DNA of 64,000 nt from Butyrivibrio sp. AE2015 (lineage in GTDB: Bacteria > Bacillota > Clostridia > Lachnospirales > Lachnospiraceae): positions 1 through 64,000 of the forward strand of contig NZ_ATVR01000020.1 of assembly GCF_000420825.1 (NCBI RefSeq), given 5' to 3'. Positions 36,034 through 45,758 of the stretch are shown piece by piece (within the stretch, counting starts at the first letter, position 1; each line of letters begins with the position of its first letter). The notes beneath the pieces were generated by a model. That model worked only from the letters and a program-made list of their open reading frames with translations, did no database searches and was not told the DNA's origin. A program made the translations under genes and the position numbers.

Positions 36034-37764
36034 ATGCGTAAAAATAGTCATTCAATCAGATTAAAAATTGTCATATGGGCAGTGGGTCTGTCTCTTGTTC
36101 TTGCCTTATTTATAGCTACAACAAGTTACATTCTCTCCATGCGCTATTTAAAAGAAAATCAGCATCAATCAGCCCTGACCAACATCCATGTCCTTGGAAA
36201 CAACATAGATTCCAACATCAATACAGTTATGACTTTTTCTAACTGGATATGCCTGGACAGTACTATCAATAACTACGTCCAGTCTGTAGCTGAGACCTAT
36301 ACCGAGGACAAGATTCTTGGCAGAAAGCTTTCCATGATGACCTGGAATCACTTAAACAATGAATTCAATATAGTCGGAGTCAGAAATTACGTTGACCGCG
36401 TAGTAATATCCACTATTGATGGCAAAAATTTCCTGCAGGACATCGCAGGGGGCGGTGCATCAAGCAGTTCAAGCACTCCTCAGATGATTATGGCTTCAAG
36501 TTTTTATGAGCCTCTAATTTCATCTCCGTCCTTTAGCTGGTATGGAATATGTAAAAATCCAATGTCCAAAAGTGGCAACCCTCCTATCATTCCAATTATC
36601 AGAGCAATTTACAAGGCTGATTCCTCTGAAGTTCTGGGCTGGGTCTATATGGACATCCCTGTATCTGTGATAATAGATTCTCTAAAAAGCTTTGTCTTTG
36701 AAAATGATGATGCTCTATATCTTACATTTTCCGAAGGCGTATCCTACCGATATGATGGCAGGTCTTTTGTGAAAGACTCACTTCCTGCCGATCTTGTAAC
36801 CTACACTTTGCCGGAAACCGGATGGAAGCTCTCATATCTGCCATCAGAAAGCGTCCTCAAAGCCCGAATGAAGCTGTATCTGGCACTGATCATACTTATA
36901 TTTACGGTCATTCTTTTTGCAGGAATAATTCTTTCTCTTTCCCTGCACAGGATCATTACAAAGCCAGTATCCAAGCTAATTGACAGACTTGATCAGATCG
37001 GACTTGGCGATTTTTCAAGAGATTCATCCATAGAATGGCCCAACGAGCTTGGTGAGATTGGAATAGGAATCAACAGCCTCTCACAGAACGTCTCCGATCT
37101 TATGGAAAAAAGAATTTTAGATGAAAAGACAAAACACGACCTGGAATACCAGGTTCTGCAGTCCCAGATAAACCCTCACTTTTTGTACAACACTTTAAAT
37201 ACAATAAAGTGGATGGCAACGATTCAGGGCTCAGAAGGCATCGCAGACATGTCAACTGCCCTCTCCCGTCTTATGAAGAATATCGCAAAGGGAACTGAGA
37301 GTGCTATTTCTCTGAAGGATGAGTTTGCCCTATTAGATGACTATTTTACCATTATGAAATACAGGTATGGCGGGACTATTGAGCTGGAATACGAAACTGA
37401 GGATGAAGCTCTTTTACAATGTAAAATAAACCGCTTCTCTCTCCAGCCGATCATAGAGAATTCCATATTCCACGGAATCGAGCCAAAGGGAAGCGCTGGA
37501 AAGATTGTAGTCCACACCTATAAAAATGATGATAAGCTTTTCATTGATGTCACTGACAACGGAGTCGGCATGACTAAAGAAACTATTGATAATGTCCTTA
37601 GCGGCAAAGCCAAGTCATCCAACGAATTCTTTAGACAGATTGGTGTCAGCAACGTAAATGAAAGAATCAAATATACTTTCGGCGAAGAATATGGAATGCA
37701 CATAACAAGCGAAGTTGGATTCTTCACAACTACCACACTTATTCTTCCACTTAAATATATGTAA
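36034..37764 (+). CDS. YesM-type sensor histidine kinase
   Basis: A 576-residue kinase: N-terminal helix (about 10-32), an extracellular sensor of about 240 residues, a second helix (about 285-310), HAMP (SKLIDRLDQIGLGDF), a His_kinase domain with the phospho-accepting HFLYNTLN motif, and an ATPase domain with DNGVGM. Such LytS/YesM kinases detect extracellular sugars or binding-protein complexes and phosphorylate an adjacent AraC-type regulator. There is no clear ribosome binding site before ATG 36034, so initiation may be weak or nearly leaderless. It is cotranscribed with the regulator 18 bp downstream. Confidence 0.92.
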   Translation: MRKNSHSIRLKIVIWAVGLSLVLALFIATTSYILSMRYLKENQHQSALTNIHVLGNNIDSNINTVMTFSNWICLDSTINNYVQSVAETYTEDKILGRKLSMMTWNHLNNEFNIVGVRNYVDRVVISTIDGKNFLQDIAGGGASSSSSTPQMIMASSFYEPLISSPSFSWYGICKNPMSKSGNPPIIPIIRAIYKADSSEVLGWVYMDIPVSVIIDSLKSFVFENDDALYLTFSEGVSYRYDGRSFVKDSLPADLVTYTLPETGWKLSYLPSESVLKARMKLYLALIILIFTVILFAGIILSLSLHRIITKPVSKLIDRLDQIGLGDFSRDSSIEWPNELGEIGIGINSLSQNVSDLMEKRILDEKTKHDLEYQVLQSQINPHFLYNTLNTIKWMATIQGSEGIADMSTALSRLMKNIAKGTESAISLKDEFALLDDYFTIMKYRYGGTIELEYETEDEALLQCKINRFSLQPIIENSIFHGIEPKGSAGKIVVHTYKNDDKLFIDVTDNGVGMTKETIDNVLSGKAKSSNEFFRQIGVSNVNERIKYTFGEEYGMHITSEVGFFTTTTLILPLKYM

Positions 37765-37782
37765 AAGAGATCAGGAGTTTTT

Positions 37783-39075
37783 ATGTACCGAATACTAATA
37801 GTAGATGATGAGCCCTTGGTGCAGATTGGGCTTAAGACCATGATTGCCAAGGATCATTCCGACAACTGTGAAATAATTGGAACTGCTTCAAATGGGCAGG
37901 AAGCCTGGGATATGATCTGTAATGATACTCCGGACATTGTCATTGCAGATATTAGAATGCCCGTAATGACCGGACTTGAACTGCTTGATAAGTGCCACAA
38001 AAAATACGGAAATACTCCGGCTTTTATCATGCTCACAGCCTATGAAGAATTTGAAATGGTAAGACAGGCTCTTGTATGTGAGGCAGTTGATTACCTTGTA
38101 AAAATAGAGCTAAACTCCGAAACTTTGACCTTTGCTCTAAATAAAGCAATCCAAAGAGTTGATGAATCAAATCCTGTAAGAAAAGCTTCTATTCCAAGCG
38201 AAAGTTCTCTCGAAGACCTCAGGCAGAAGTTTTTGATAAAATTGTTCAACCACCTGATCACCTCTGAAAGTGATCTTACAAAAGAAACAAAGGCTCTGGA
38301 TCTCAAGCTTGATTACAACAGGTATATTGTAGTGTATGGCGAAATCAAGACGCCCTCTCCTGCACTCTCTGACTCATCAAGTGATGCTATTGGAATATAT
38401 TCATCAAGTATAGGTATGGCAAAAGAGATAATATCCCGCCACGCGCCTTGCCAGATAGTATCCATAGACCCTACGCACTTTGCTATCATCTTCCTTTTTA
38501 ATGAAGAAAAACCTATTGCTTCAATAATGGATCTGATCACTGAGGCACTTGAAAACGCCAGAACCATGATCACAAGCTACTTTAAGACAACACTTACCTT
38601 TGGTATAGGAAGCGCTGTATCAACACCGCTTGACATAGCTGTTTCTTTTGACGAAGCAAAAACAGCCCAGTCCCAGTCTGATTCTGCCGCACCAATAAGA
38701 CTCTTTAGCCACATCGTTGGCAGCAACAGGCGCTCAGGAAAAGACAAACTGATCTTTACCATACAGCAGTATATAGACAGCAACTTAAACGGCAAACTCC
38801 AGTTAAATGAAGTAGCTGAAGTATTCGGACTATCTCCCGCTTATCTGTCAGTTCTTTTTAAGAAGACAACAGATACCGGTTTCTCCGAATATGTTTACAC
38901 CAAAAAAATAGATAAGGCAAAAGAAATGCTCTTATCAGGCGATATGAAAATATATGAAGTTGCAGATGCCCTTGGATTTGAGTCGGCCTACTATTTTTCC
39001 AAGGTCTTTAAAAAAGTTGATGGCCACTCACCAAGGGAATATATCCAAAATAAAAGCGAAGGTCAGTCTTTCTGA
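37783..39075 (+). CDS. YesN-type response regulator with AraC DNA-binding domain
   Basis: A 430-residue regulator: receiver domain (1-120) with Asp56 as phosphoacceptor in IADIRMP, a middle domain of about 200 residues typical of YesN proteins, and an AraC helix-turn-helix pair at the C-terminus (LNEVAEVFGLSPAYLSVLFKK and YEVADALGFESAYYFSKVFKK). It should activate the divergent sugar ABC operon in response to the YesM kinase. AGGAG lies 5 bp before ATG. Confidence 0.93.
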   Translation: MYRILIVDDEPLVQIGLKTMIAKDHSDNCEIIGTASNGQEAWDMICNDTPDIVIADIRMPVMTGLELLDKCHKKYGNTPAFIMLTAYEEFEMVRQALVCEAVDYLVKIELNSETLTFALNKAIQRVDESNPVRKASIPSESSLEDLRQKFLIKLFNHLITSESDLTKETKALDLKLDYNRYIVVYGEIKTPSPALSDSSSDAIGIYSSSIGMAKEIISRHAPCQIVSIDPTHFAIIFLFNEEKPIASIMDLITEALENARTMITSYFKTTLTFGIGSAVSTPLDIAVSFDEAKTAQSQSDSAAPIRLFSHIVGSNRRSGKDKLIFTIQQYIDSNLNGKLQLNEVAEVFGLSPAYLSVLFKKTTDTGFSEYVYTKKIDKAKEMLLSGDMKIYEVADALGFESAYYFSKVFKKVDGHSPREYIQNKSEGQSF

Positions 39076-39083
39076 ATAAAAAA

Positions 39084-39118
39084 GAGGATGAAGAAAAGCT
39101 CTTCATCCTCTTTTTATT
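39084..39118. terminator. Bidirectional terminator between yesN-type gene and EF-G paralogue
   Basis: GAGGATGAAGA (39084-39094) and TCTTCATCCTC (39100-39110) form an 11-bp stem with a 5-nt loop, with TTTTTATT on the plus strand and CTTTTTTATT on the minus strand. Confidence 0.9.
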
Positions 39119-39126
39119 AGTCCTTA

Positions 39127-41217
39127 TTATTCTTCTGAGTTTGCTGCTGCAACCTTATCTGCTCTGTCGGCAACTTCTTTTGCCTGAACATCTGATGGTG
39201 CCTGCTCATATCTGTTAAACTCATACTCATATTCACCGCTTCCACCTGTCATTGAGCGAAGCTGAGTGTTATATCCAAAGAGCTCCATCATAGGAACTTC
39301 TGCTTCAATAACCTGCTTGCCTGTAAGAGAAGGATTCATGCCGAGCACTCTTCCTCTTCTCTTATTGAGGTCTCCCATTACATCACCGGTATATGAATCC
39401 GGAACTGTAACCTTAAGAGAAACAATAGGCTCAAGGAGTACAGGAGAAGCATCCATGAAACCTTTCTTGAATGCGCCTGATGCAGCTACTTTGAATGCCA
39501 TTTCTGAAGAGTCAACCGGATGATAAGATCCATCGTAAAGAACTGCCTTAACGCCTACTACAGGATAAGCTGCAAGAGGTCCTCTCAATACTGACTCAGC
39601 AAGTCCCTTTTCAACTGCCGGGAAGTAGTTCTTTGGAACTGCTCCACCAACAACTTCCTGCTCAAATACATATGGAGTAGTTGGATCTCCTGAAGGCTCA
39701 AAGCGCATCTTTACATGTCCATACTGGCCATGGCCACCTGTCTGTTTTTTATACTTGTACTCAACATCAGATTTCTTTCTGATCGTCTCTCTGAATGCAA
39801 CCTTTGGCTTTGTGAGATCGATTGCAACCTTATACACATTCTGAAGCTTACTCTGGATAACCTCAAGATGCATATCACCGATACCATAAAGAAGTGTCTG
39901 GCGGTTTTCTGCATCGTTAACTACCTTAAGTGTCTGATCCTCAGCTGCAAGCTTAGCAAGAGACTGAGAAATCTTATCAATATCTGCCTTGTTCTGAGCA
40001 TGATATCTCATTGCTGTATATGGAGTTGAAATATCCATCTTAGCGTACTGAATAGGATTAGCCTTTGTTGAAAGGGTATCTCCTGTTGCAATCTCAAGCT
40101 TCTGGAGTGCGCCAAGATCTCCTGCGTGAAGCTCAGGAACTTCAGTGGTCTTATTGCCCTGAAGAATATAGAGCTTACCAATCTTAACTTCAACATCCTT
40201 ATTGGCTACATACATAAGATCATCAGGTTTAATGACACCTGAACGAACCTTGATAAGTGAGTACTTACCAATAAAAGGATCGATCATTGTCTTAAATACA
40301 AAAGCTGTCTTTGGCTTTGAGAAGTCGAAATCTGCTTCGAAAATCTCATTAGTACTTGTATTGATGCCAGCCATCTTGCGATTCTCAGGACTTGGCATGT
40401 ACTTAACGATATCATCAAGAAGTGTGTAGATACCCTGGCAGAGAGTACTTGAACCCATTTCAATAGGAACTATACTTCCATCACATACATTACCTCTTAC
40501 AGCCGCTCTTATCTCAGCTTCTGAGAATGTATCACCATTAAAGTATCTCTCCATGAACTCTTCTGAAGTCTCAGCAACAGATTCAAGAAGTGTATCTCTA
40601 AAGAGCTTAAGGTTCGCCTGGTTGTATTCCGGAACCGGACACTCTACAACCTCTTTTCCTTCCCATCTAAAGCCCTTTTCCTGAATAACGTTTACATATC
40701 CAACAAACTTTTCATTCTCACGGATTGGCAGGTTAAATGGAGCCATTTTCTTACCGTATTTGTCAGTAAGATCCTGAACTACCTGTCTATAAGAAACATC
40801 ATCGATATCCATGTCAGCTACAAAGAACATACGTGGAATCTTGTACTTTTCGCACATTTCCCAAGCCTTCTCTGTTCCAACTTCGATACCAGCCTTACCT
40901 GAAACAACGATGATCGCTGCATCAGCAACACTGATAGCTTCCTCAACTTCACCTACAAAATCAAAGAATCCCGGAGTATCCAGAATATTGATCTTGTGAC
41001 CATCCCACTCGAGAGGGATAGTTGAAGTACTGATTGAGAAGTGACGCTTCTGTTCTTCCTTATCGAAATCACTTAAAGTGTTTCCATCTTCTACCTTCCC
41101 CATCCTTGATGTAAGTCCGGCAAGATATCCCATAGCCTCTGCTAAAGTTGTTTTGCCAGCGCCACCATGTCCAAGCAGTACTACGTTTCTAATCTTGTCA
41201 GTTGTGTAAACGTTCAT
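39127..41217 (-). CDS. EF-G paralogue (elongation factor G-like GTPase)
   Basis: A 696-residue five-domain GTPase of the EF-G family. Walker A is G16HGGAGKT and G3 is D80TPG, but G2 is the atypical SISTST and the guanine-specificity motif NKxD is A134DMD. Canonical FusA of Firmicutes keeps NKMD, so this is the divergent second EF-G found in many Clostridia and probably not the main translocase. Domain IV and the C-terminal domain look complete. ATG 41217 has GGAGG 7 bp upstream. It is monocistronic. A role in ribosome recycling, stress or storage is possible but not shown. It is not TetM-like by N-terminus. Confidence 0.83.
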   Translation of the reverse strand: MNVYTTDKIRNVVLLGHGGAGKTTLAEAMGYLAGLTSRMGKVEDGNTLSDFDKEEQKRHFSISTSTIPLEWDGHKINILDTPGFFDFVGEVEEAISVADAAIIVVSGKAGIEVGTEKAWEMCEKYKIPRMFFVADMDIDDVSYRQVVQDLTDKYGKKMAPFNLPIRENEKFVGYVNVIQEKGFRWEGKEVVECPVPEYNQANLKLFRDTLLESVAETSEEFMERYFNGDTFSEAEIRAAVRGNVCDGSIVPIEMGSSTLCQGIYTLLDDIVKYMPSPENRKMAGINTSTNEIFEADFDFSKPKTAFVFKTMIDPFIGKYSLIKVRSGVIKPDDLMYVANKDVEVKIGKLYILQGNKTTEVPELHAGDLGALQKLEIATGDTLSTKANPIQYAKMDISTPYTAMRYHAQNKADIDKISQSLAKLAAEDQTLKVVNDAENRQTLLYGIGDMHLEVIQSKLQNVYKVAIDLTKPKVAFRETIRKKSDVEYKYKKQTGGHGQYGHVKMRFEPSGDPTTPYVFEQEVVGGAVPKNYFPAVEKGLAESVLRGPLAAYPVVGVKAVLYDGSYHPVDSSEMAFKVAASGAFKKGFMDASPVLLEPIVSLKVTVPDSYTGDVMGDLNKRRGRVLGMNPSLTGKQVIEAEVPMMELFGYNTQLRSMTGGSGEYEYEFNRYEQAPSDVQAKEVADRADKVAAANSEE

Positions 41218-41436
41218 ATCTTGTCCTCCAGTCGCATTATTTTGAGGAAATCCCAAAGCACTATTAATTTGTAAATGTGAAAAAGTATTGAATTCCCCCA
41301 AAAGATTTATAAGGATATTTTACTAAAAATAATGCACCATAACAAGTATTTGTGTTATTTTTGCACAAATATCTCATTATAATGTGGGTCTTATATCTTC
41401 AAGGCAAAAAACGGTAAGAATCATGCATGAATAGTA

Positions 41437-41465
41437 TTGTTTTTCACACGTTAAAGTGATATAGT
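41437..41465 (+). promoter_or_regulatory. Promoter of tyrA-aroA
   Basis: TTGTTT (41437-41442), 17 bp, TATAGT (41460-41465), giving a leader of about 30 nt. An additional -10-like TATAAT at 41378 with an ATTTGTG/CACAAAT dyad (41348-41370) may mark an upstream promoter. No T-box or terminator is seen. Confidence 0.45.
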
Positions 41466-41501
41466 GAAATGAAAGACGCTTTCTTCGGGGGAATTTAACT
41501 A

Positions 41502-42599
41502 ATGTCATTTAATAAATTTGGATTTTTAGGACTTGGTCTTATTGGTGGTTCTATTGCAAGAGCCATCAAAAAAAATCATCCTGATTCTTTTATAGTAGCT
41601 TATACACCACACAAAGAAACCGTAGACAAGGCTCATGACGAAGGCATTGTAGATATGCCTGTATATGAGATAGGAAAAGATTTTTCTGAATGCGATATCA
41701 TCTTTTTATGTGCTCCGGTAGAAATAAACAACGATAATCTTGAAAAACTTGTTCCATTTTTAAATGAGAATACATTACTCACTGATATCGGCAGCGTTAA
41801 GACCGGTATTCATGAGAAGGTAAAAGAGCTTGGCCTTGAAAAGCAGTTTATCGGCGGTCATCCAATGGCTGGTACAGAACGCATAGGTTTTGGCAATTCC
41901 AAGGCATCTCTTTTTGAAAATGCCTACTATATTCTCACAAAAACAGAGAATACAAATGAAGAGAAACTACAGTATTACTATGAACTGGTAAAAGAAATAG
42001 GTGCCATTCCTCTGGTGATTCCTTACATGCAGCATGATTACATCACTGCAGCCATAAGCCACGTTCCACATGTAGTCTCTGCAAGCCTTGTGAATCTTGT
42101 CAGGAACAATGATTCCGAGGACCAGCTGATGAAACTCATCGCCGCAGGTGGATTTAAGGATATCACAAGAATATCCTCCTCTTCTCCTGTTATGTGGCAA
42201 CAGATCTGCACTACAAACTCATATAACATTTCAGATTTGCTTTCAAAGTACATTGATTCACTTATCGATATCAAGCTCGCAATTGATGAGCACGACAACG
42301 ATAAGCTCTTTGACTTTTTTAGCTCAGCCAGAGAGTACAGAGAATCCTTCATAGAGACCAGCAGCGGTCCTATTATGCAGACCTTTACTATCCACGTCGA
42401 CATCGCTGATAAGCCCGGTAATCTCGCAAGGGTGGCAACTCTTTTATCAGACAATGATATCAATATCAAAAATATCGGCATAGTCCATAACAGGGAGTAT
42501 GAACGAGGAACTCTTCGTATAGAGCTGCATGACCAGACCGGAAAAGATGCTGCATTAAAAATACTTAACGAAAACGGATATCCCATCAGAAACAGCTAA
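41502..42599 (+). CDS. tyrA: Prephenate dehydrogenase with ACT domain
   Basis: A 365-residue enzyme of tyrosine synthesis that oxidatively decarboxylates prephenate to 4-hydroxyphenylpyruvate. The NAD-binding GLGLIGGS lies at residues 9-16, the substrate/catalytic GGHPMAGTE near 118, and a helical dimerisation domain follows. A C-terminal ACT domain (FTIHVDIADKPGNLARVATLL) suggests feedback by tyrosine. It is first in an operon with aroA (18 bp gap). The ribosome binding site GGGGG is about 11 bp from ATG. Confidence 0.94.
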   Translation: MSFNKFGFLGLGLIGGSIARAIKKNHPDSFIVAYTPHKETVDKAHDEGIVDMPVYEIGKDFSECDIIFLCAPVEINNDNLEKLVPFLNENTLLTDIGSVKTGIHEKVKELGLEKQFIGGHPMAGTERIGFGNSKASLFENAYYILTKTENTNEEKLQYYYELVKEIGAIPLVIPYMQHDYITAAISHVPHVVSASLVNLVRNNDSEDQLMKLIAAGGFKDITRISSSSPVMWQQICTTNSYNISDLLSKYIDSLIDIKLAIDEHDNDKLFDFFSSAREYRESFIETSSGPIMQTFTIHVDIADKPGNLARVATLLSDNDINIKNIGIVHNREYERGTLRIELHDQTGKDAALKILNENGYPIRNS

Positions 42600-42616
42600 T
42601 TCAAAGGAGAAGCAAC

Positions 42617-43948
42617 ATGATAGCGTTAGAAAAAGCAAAACACCCATTAAAAGGTGACGTTTTTGTTCCAGGCGACAAGTCCATATCTCACAGAAGTATC
42701 ATGTTTGGCGCTCTCGCTAAAGGAACAACAGAGATCACAGGCTTTCTTAACAGTGCTGACTGCCTTTCAACCATCGACTGTTTCAGAAAACTTGGCATCA
42801 ATATAGATCACACAATACGCCCTACGAACGGCGTTCCAACCATCACGGTGCATGGCAATGGTCTTCAGGGCTTAAAGGCCCCATCTGAAACTTTATACAC
42901 AGGAAACAGCGGTACTACTACAAGACTCATGTCAGGTATTCTTGTGGCACAGCCTTTTGATTCCAATATCACAGGTGATATGTCCATAGAAAAGCGCCCC
43001 ATGAACCGCATTATAAAGCCTCTTTCGCAGATGGGAGCTGATATTTCATCTCTCATGGATAATGGCTGCGCTCCACTCGTTATTAAAGGAGGTAAGCGCC
43101 TTAGAGGCATAACCTATAGAAATCCAATCGCTTCAGCTCAGGTAAAATCTGCTATTGTACTGGCAGGTCTCTATGCTGACGGCGACACTGTAGTTTATGA
43201 GCCTGCACTGTCACGAAATCACACAGAGACTATGCTCACAATGTTCGGAGCTGACATTCACAATGAACTTGCAAGAGATGGAAGTGCCGCAGCAATACTG
43301 CATCCCGGCATGCCACTTCATGGCATTAAGATAAATGTCCCTGGAGACATCTCTTCTGCTGCTTATTTCATGGCTGCTGCTCTCATGGTTCCTGATTCTG
43401 AGCTTCTTATCAGAAATGTAGGTATCAACCAGACCAGAACCGGTATCATTACTGTACTCAGGCAGATGGGAGCTGATATCACTCTTCTTAACGAAACCAA
43501 TGACAGCGAGCCAAGAGCCGACATACTTGTTAAATACAGCGAGCTCCACGGAAATGAAAACGGCATTTTTGAAATTGGCGGAAAAGACATACCGACTATG
43601 ATAGATGAACTTCCTGTCGTTGCCGTTGTTGCTGCCACAGGTAACTTTGATACCATAATAAAAGATGCAGCAGAGCTCAAGGCAAAAGAGTCTGACAGAA
43701 TAGCTACTGTAGTTGATAACTTAAAGGCTATGGGATGCGACATAGAAGCAACAGATGACGGCATGATCATCCATGGAGGAAAACCTCTCCACGGCGCTGA
43801 CATTCATTCACATGATGACCATCGTCTTGCTATGTCATTTGCTGTAGCTTCACTTGCTGCAACAGGAACCACAAGAATCCTCGATGATGGCTGTGTAGGA
43901 ATCTCCTATCCATCATTTTTCAAAGATTTTCAGACAATAATTAACTGA
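42617..43948 (+). CDS. aroA: 3-phosphoshikimate 1-carboxyvinyltransferase (EPSP synthase)
   Basis: A 443-residue enzyme joining shikimate 3-phosphate and phosphoenolpyruvate in the shikimate pathway. PGDKSISHR at the N-terminus, GNSGTTTRL, the RNHTETML segment and the C-terminal DDHRLAMSF are all intact. AAAGGAG lies 7 bp before ATG. It shares an operon with tyrA and supplies the same aromatic pathway as the trpEG genes 19 kb away. Confidence 0.97.
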   Translation: MIALEKAKHPLKGDVFVPGDKSISHRSIMFGALAKGTTEITGFLNSADCLSTIDCFRKLGINIDHTIRPTNGVPTITVHGNGLQGLKAPSETLYTGNSGTTTRLMSGILVAQPFDSNITGDMSIEKRPMNRIIKPLSQMGADISSLMDNGCAPLVIKGGKRLRGITYRNPIASAQVKSAIVLAGLYADGDTVVYEPALSRNHTETMLTMFGADIHNELARDGSAAAILHPGMPLHGIKINVPGDISSAAYFMAAALMVPDSELLIRNVGINQTRTGIITVLRQMGADITLLNETNDSEPRADILVKYSELHGNENGIFEIGGKDIPTMIDELPVVAVVAATGNFDTIIKDAAELKAKESDRIATVVDNLKAMGCDIEATDDGMIIHGGKPLHGADIHSHDDHRLAMSFAVASLAATGTTRILDDGCVGISYPSFFKDFQTIIN

Positions 43949-43953
43949 AAACA

Positions 43954-43990
43954 GAGGGAAGAAAGAGGGACGGTTCTTCCCTCTTATTTT
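43954..43990 (+). terminator. Terminator of tyrA-aroA
   Basis: GAGGGAAGAA (43954-43963) and TTCTTCCCTC (43974-43983) form a 10-bp stem with a 10-nt loop, followed by TTATTTTTAT. Confidence 0.8.
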
Positions 43991-45717
43991 TATGTTTCCC
44001 ACTTAAGTCCTTTTTCCCTGGTAAATGCCCTGCTCTCTTCCATGGGCATCGGTTTTCCAAAGAAATACCCTTGCGCTTTTTCACAGCCTGCTCTCTTTAG
44101 AAAATCAAAGTGTTCCTGAGTCTCCACTCCTTCTGAAAGAGGATAGATTCCAAGCACCCTTGCTCCATTTATAATAAAGCGCATGAGATCAGCTGTTTTT
44201 GGGTTATTATCAAGGCTTCTTAAAAAGACCATATCAAGCTTTAACACATCAAACTCATAGTCCGCAATGGTATTAAGTGATGAATAGCCACTCCCAAAAT
44301 CATCGATCCAGATCTGATAACCTGCATCCCTTATCTTTTTGCACTCCTGCTTGATAAGACCGGAGTTGTCATTAAATGCACTCTCTGTGATCTCAACATC
44401 GATCAAATTGCTGGGCATATCATACATCTTCCGCCATTTCTCCAGCGTTTCGAAAACATCACAGATTTCAAAATCAAGTCGCGAAATATTTACTGAAACA
44501 GGAACAAGCGCTTCTCCCTTGTCTCTAAGTCTTGCATAATCTTCGCAGACTTTTCTGATAACAAAAATATCAACCAGATGTATGAGATGGAACTGCTCTA
44601 ATGTCTCAATGAAATCTCCCGGATTTATCATTCCTATTTCCGGATCAACCCATCGAACAAGCGCTTCATAGCCACATATTTCACCTGTTTTTACTCTTAT
44701 GACAGGCTGGTAAAAGACCTTTATATACTCTTTTTCTACCGCTTCATCAATATTATCAACGACGTACTGCTGTCGTATCATCTTTTTCCTGAGCATGTCA
44801 TCGTAAATACAATAATTTACATCGTGCCTGCCTTTTATGCTATTGCAGGCAAGTCTTGCATGATCGCAGGCAAGGCCTATCTCGGCTCTGGCATCATCAA
44901 GTATATATATGCCGGCCTTAACTCTTACCTTTTTGTTCACATCCTCAGACAAGAGCATCTGCTTAAAAACGGTCTCAACTTTGCTGATTACTTTCTCTCT
45001 CGATGCTGATACACACACAACAAAGTGATCGTCTGAAAAACGGGAAATTGTTGCTCCCGAAAAGACCTCTCTTATTATCTTTGCAAGGCTCACCAAGAGC
45101 TCGTCTCCCATTTTAAAGCCAAAGCGCTCATTATAAAGTTTAAAATTTGGAATATCAAAATGGATAAATGCTACTTCTTTTCTCCAAAACTCAGGAGAAT
45201 TCAGCATATTTTGAACGATATGATAGAAAAAAGACATGGTAAAAAGACCAGTAAGCTGATCTGTTTCCTTGATTCTTGACAATAGCTCCGCCTCAGCAAA
45301 AGAGTTCCGGCTATTATTGAAATACTCATTTTGATCCACATCTACTATAAATACATAGAAATAGCTTCTTCCCCCCTCGGAGTGAAGAAGATGACCAAAA
45401 TCCTCAATATACTTGACATCACCTTTTTTGGTGATTATCCTGTAACGCACATAATCATGGCGTTTTTCACCAAAAATAGTCTGTGCTTTTATCTGGGTCT
45501 GAACTTTTTGGATGTCATCGGGATGGACCATTCCCGAAAAAGTACCGCCGGTATATTCCTTAAACTCTTCGAATGACCTGCATCCGAAGATTTCAACGAT
45601 ATTGTTCTCCGCAAAAAGTATCTTTTCATCTCCCTCGGCCTCATAGATAAAGAATCCACCGGGAAGATTATTGGGAACAATACCACACATACCGGTATCA
45701 TAGAACTCTTCTCTCAT
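43990..45717 (-). CDS. PAS-GGDEF(degenerate)-EAL c-di-GMP phosphodiesterase
   Basis: A 575-residue cytoplasmic protein: PAS domain (about 15-135), a GGDEF domain whose signature is SDDHF instead of GGDEF (about 145-300), and an EAL domain (about 310-570). EALVRW, NISRLD, EITESA, DDFGSGYSS, KLDMVF and EGVE are kept, so phosphodiesterase activity is likely and cyclase activity is not. The PAS/degenerate GGDEF could sense redox or GTP. GAGGGG lies 7 bp before ATG. It is the last gene of a possible unit with the WYL regulator and the Fe-S oxidoreductase. Confidence 0.88.
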   Translation of the reverse strand: MREEFYDTGMCGIVPNNLPGGFFIYEAEGDEKILFAENNIVEIFGCRSFEEFKEYTGGTFSGMVHPDDIQKVQTQIKAQTIFGEKRHDYVRYRIITKKGDVKYIEDFGHLLHSEGGRSYFYVFIVDVDQNEYFNNSRNSFAEAELLSRIKETDQLTGLFTMSFFYHIVQNMLNSPEFWRKEVAFIHFDIPNFKLYNERFGFKMGDELLVSLAKIIREVFSGATISRFSDDHFVVCVSASREKVISKVETVFKQMLLSEDVNKKVRVKAGIYILDDARAEIGLACDHARLACNSIKGRHDVNYCIYDDMLRKKMIRQQYVVDNIDEAVEKEYIKVFYQPVIRVKTGEICGYEALVRWVDPEIGMINPGDFIETLEQFHLIHLVDIFVIRKVCEDYARLRDKGEALVPVSVNISRLDFEICDVFETLEKWRKMYDMPSNLIDVEITESAFNDNSGLIKQECKKIRDAGYQIWIDDFGSGYSSLNTIADYEFDVLKLDMVFLRSLDNNPKTADLMRFIINGARVLGIYPLSEGVETQEHFDFLKRAGCEKAQGYFFGKPMPMEESRAFTREKGLKWET

Positions 45718-45758
45718 TTACATACCCCTCAAAGCAAAGCAAATACTATTTAAGCCGC

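Noticed and set aside
41302-41501. T-box or attenuator before tyrA
   Set aside because: No terminator hairpin and no T-box core sequence were found; only promoter-like boxes and a short dyad.
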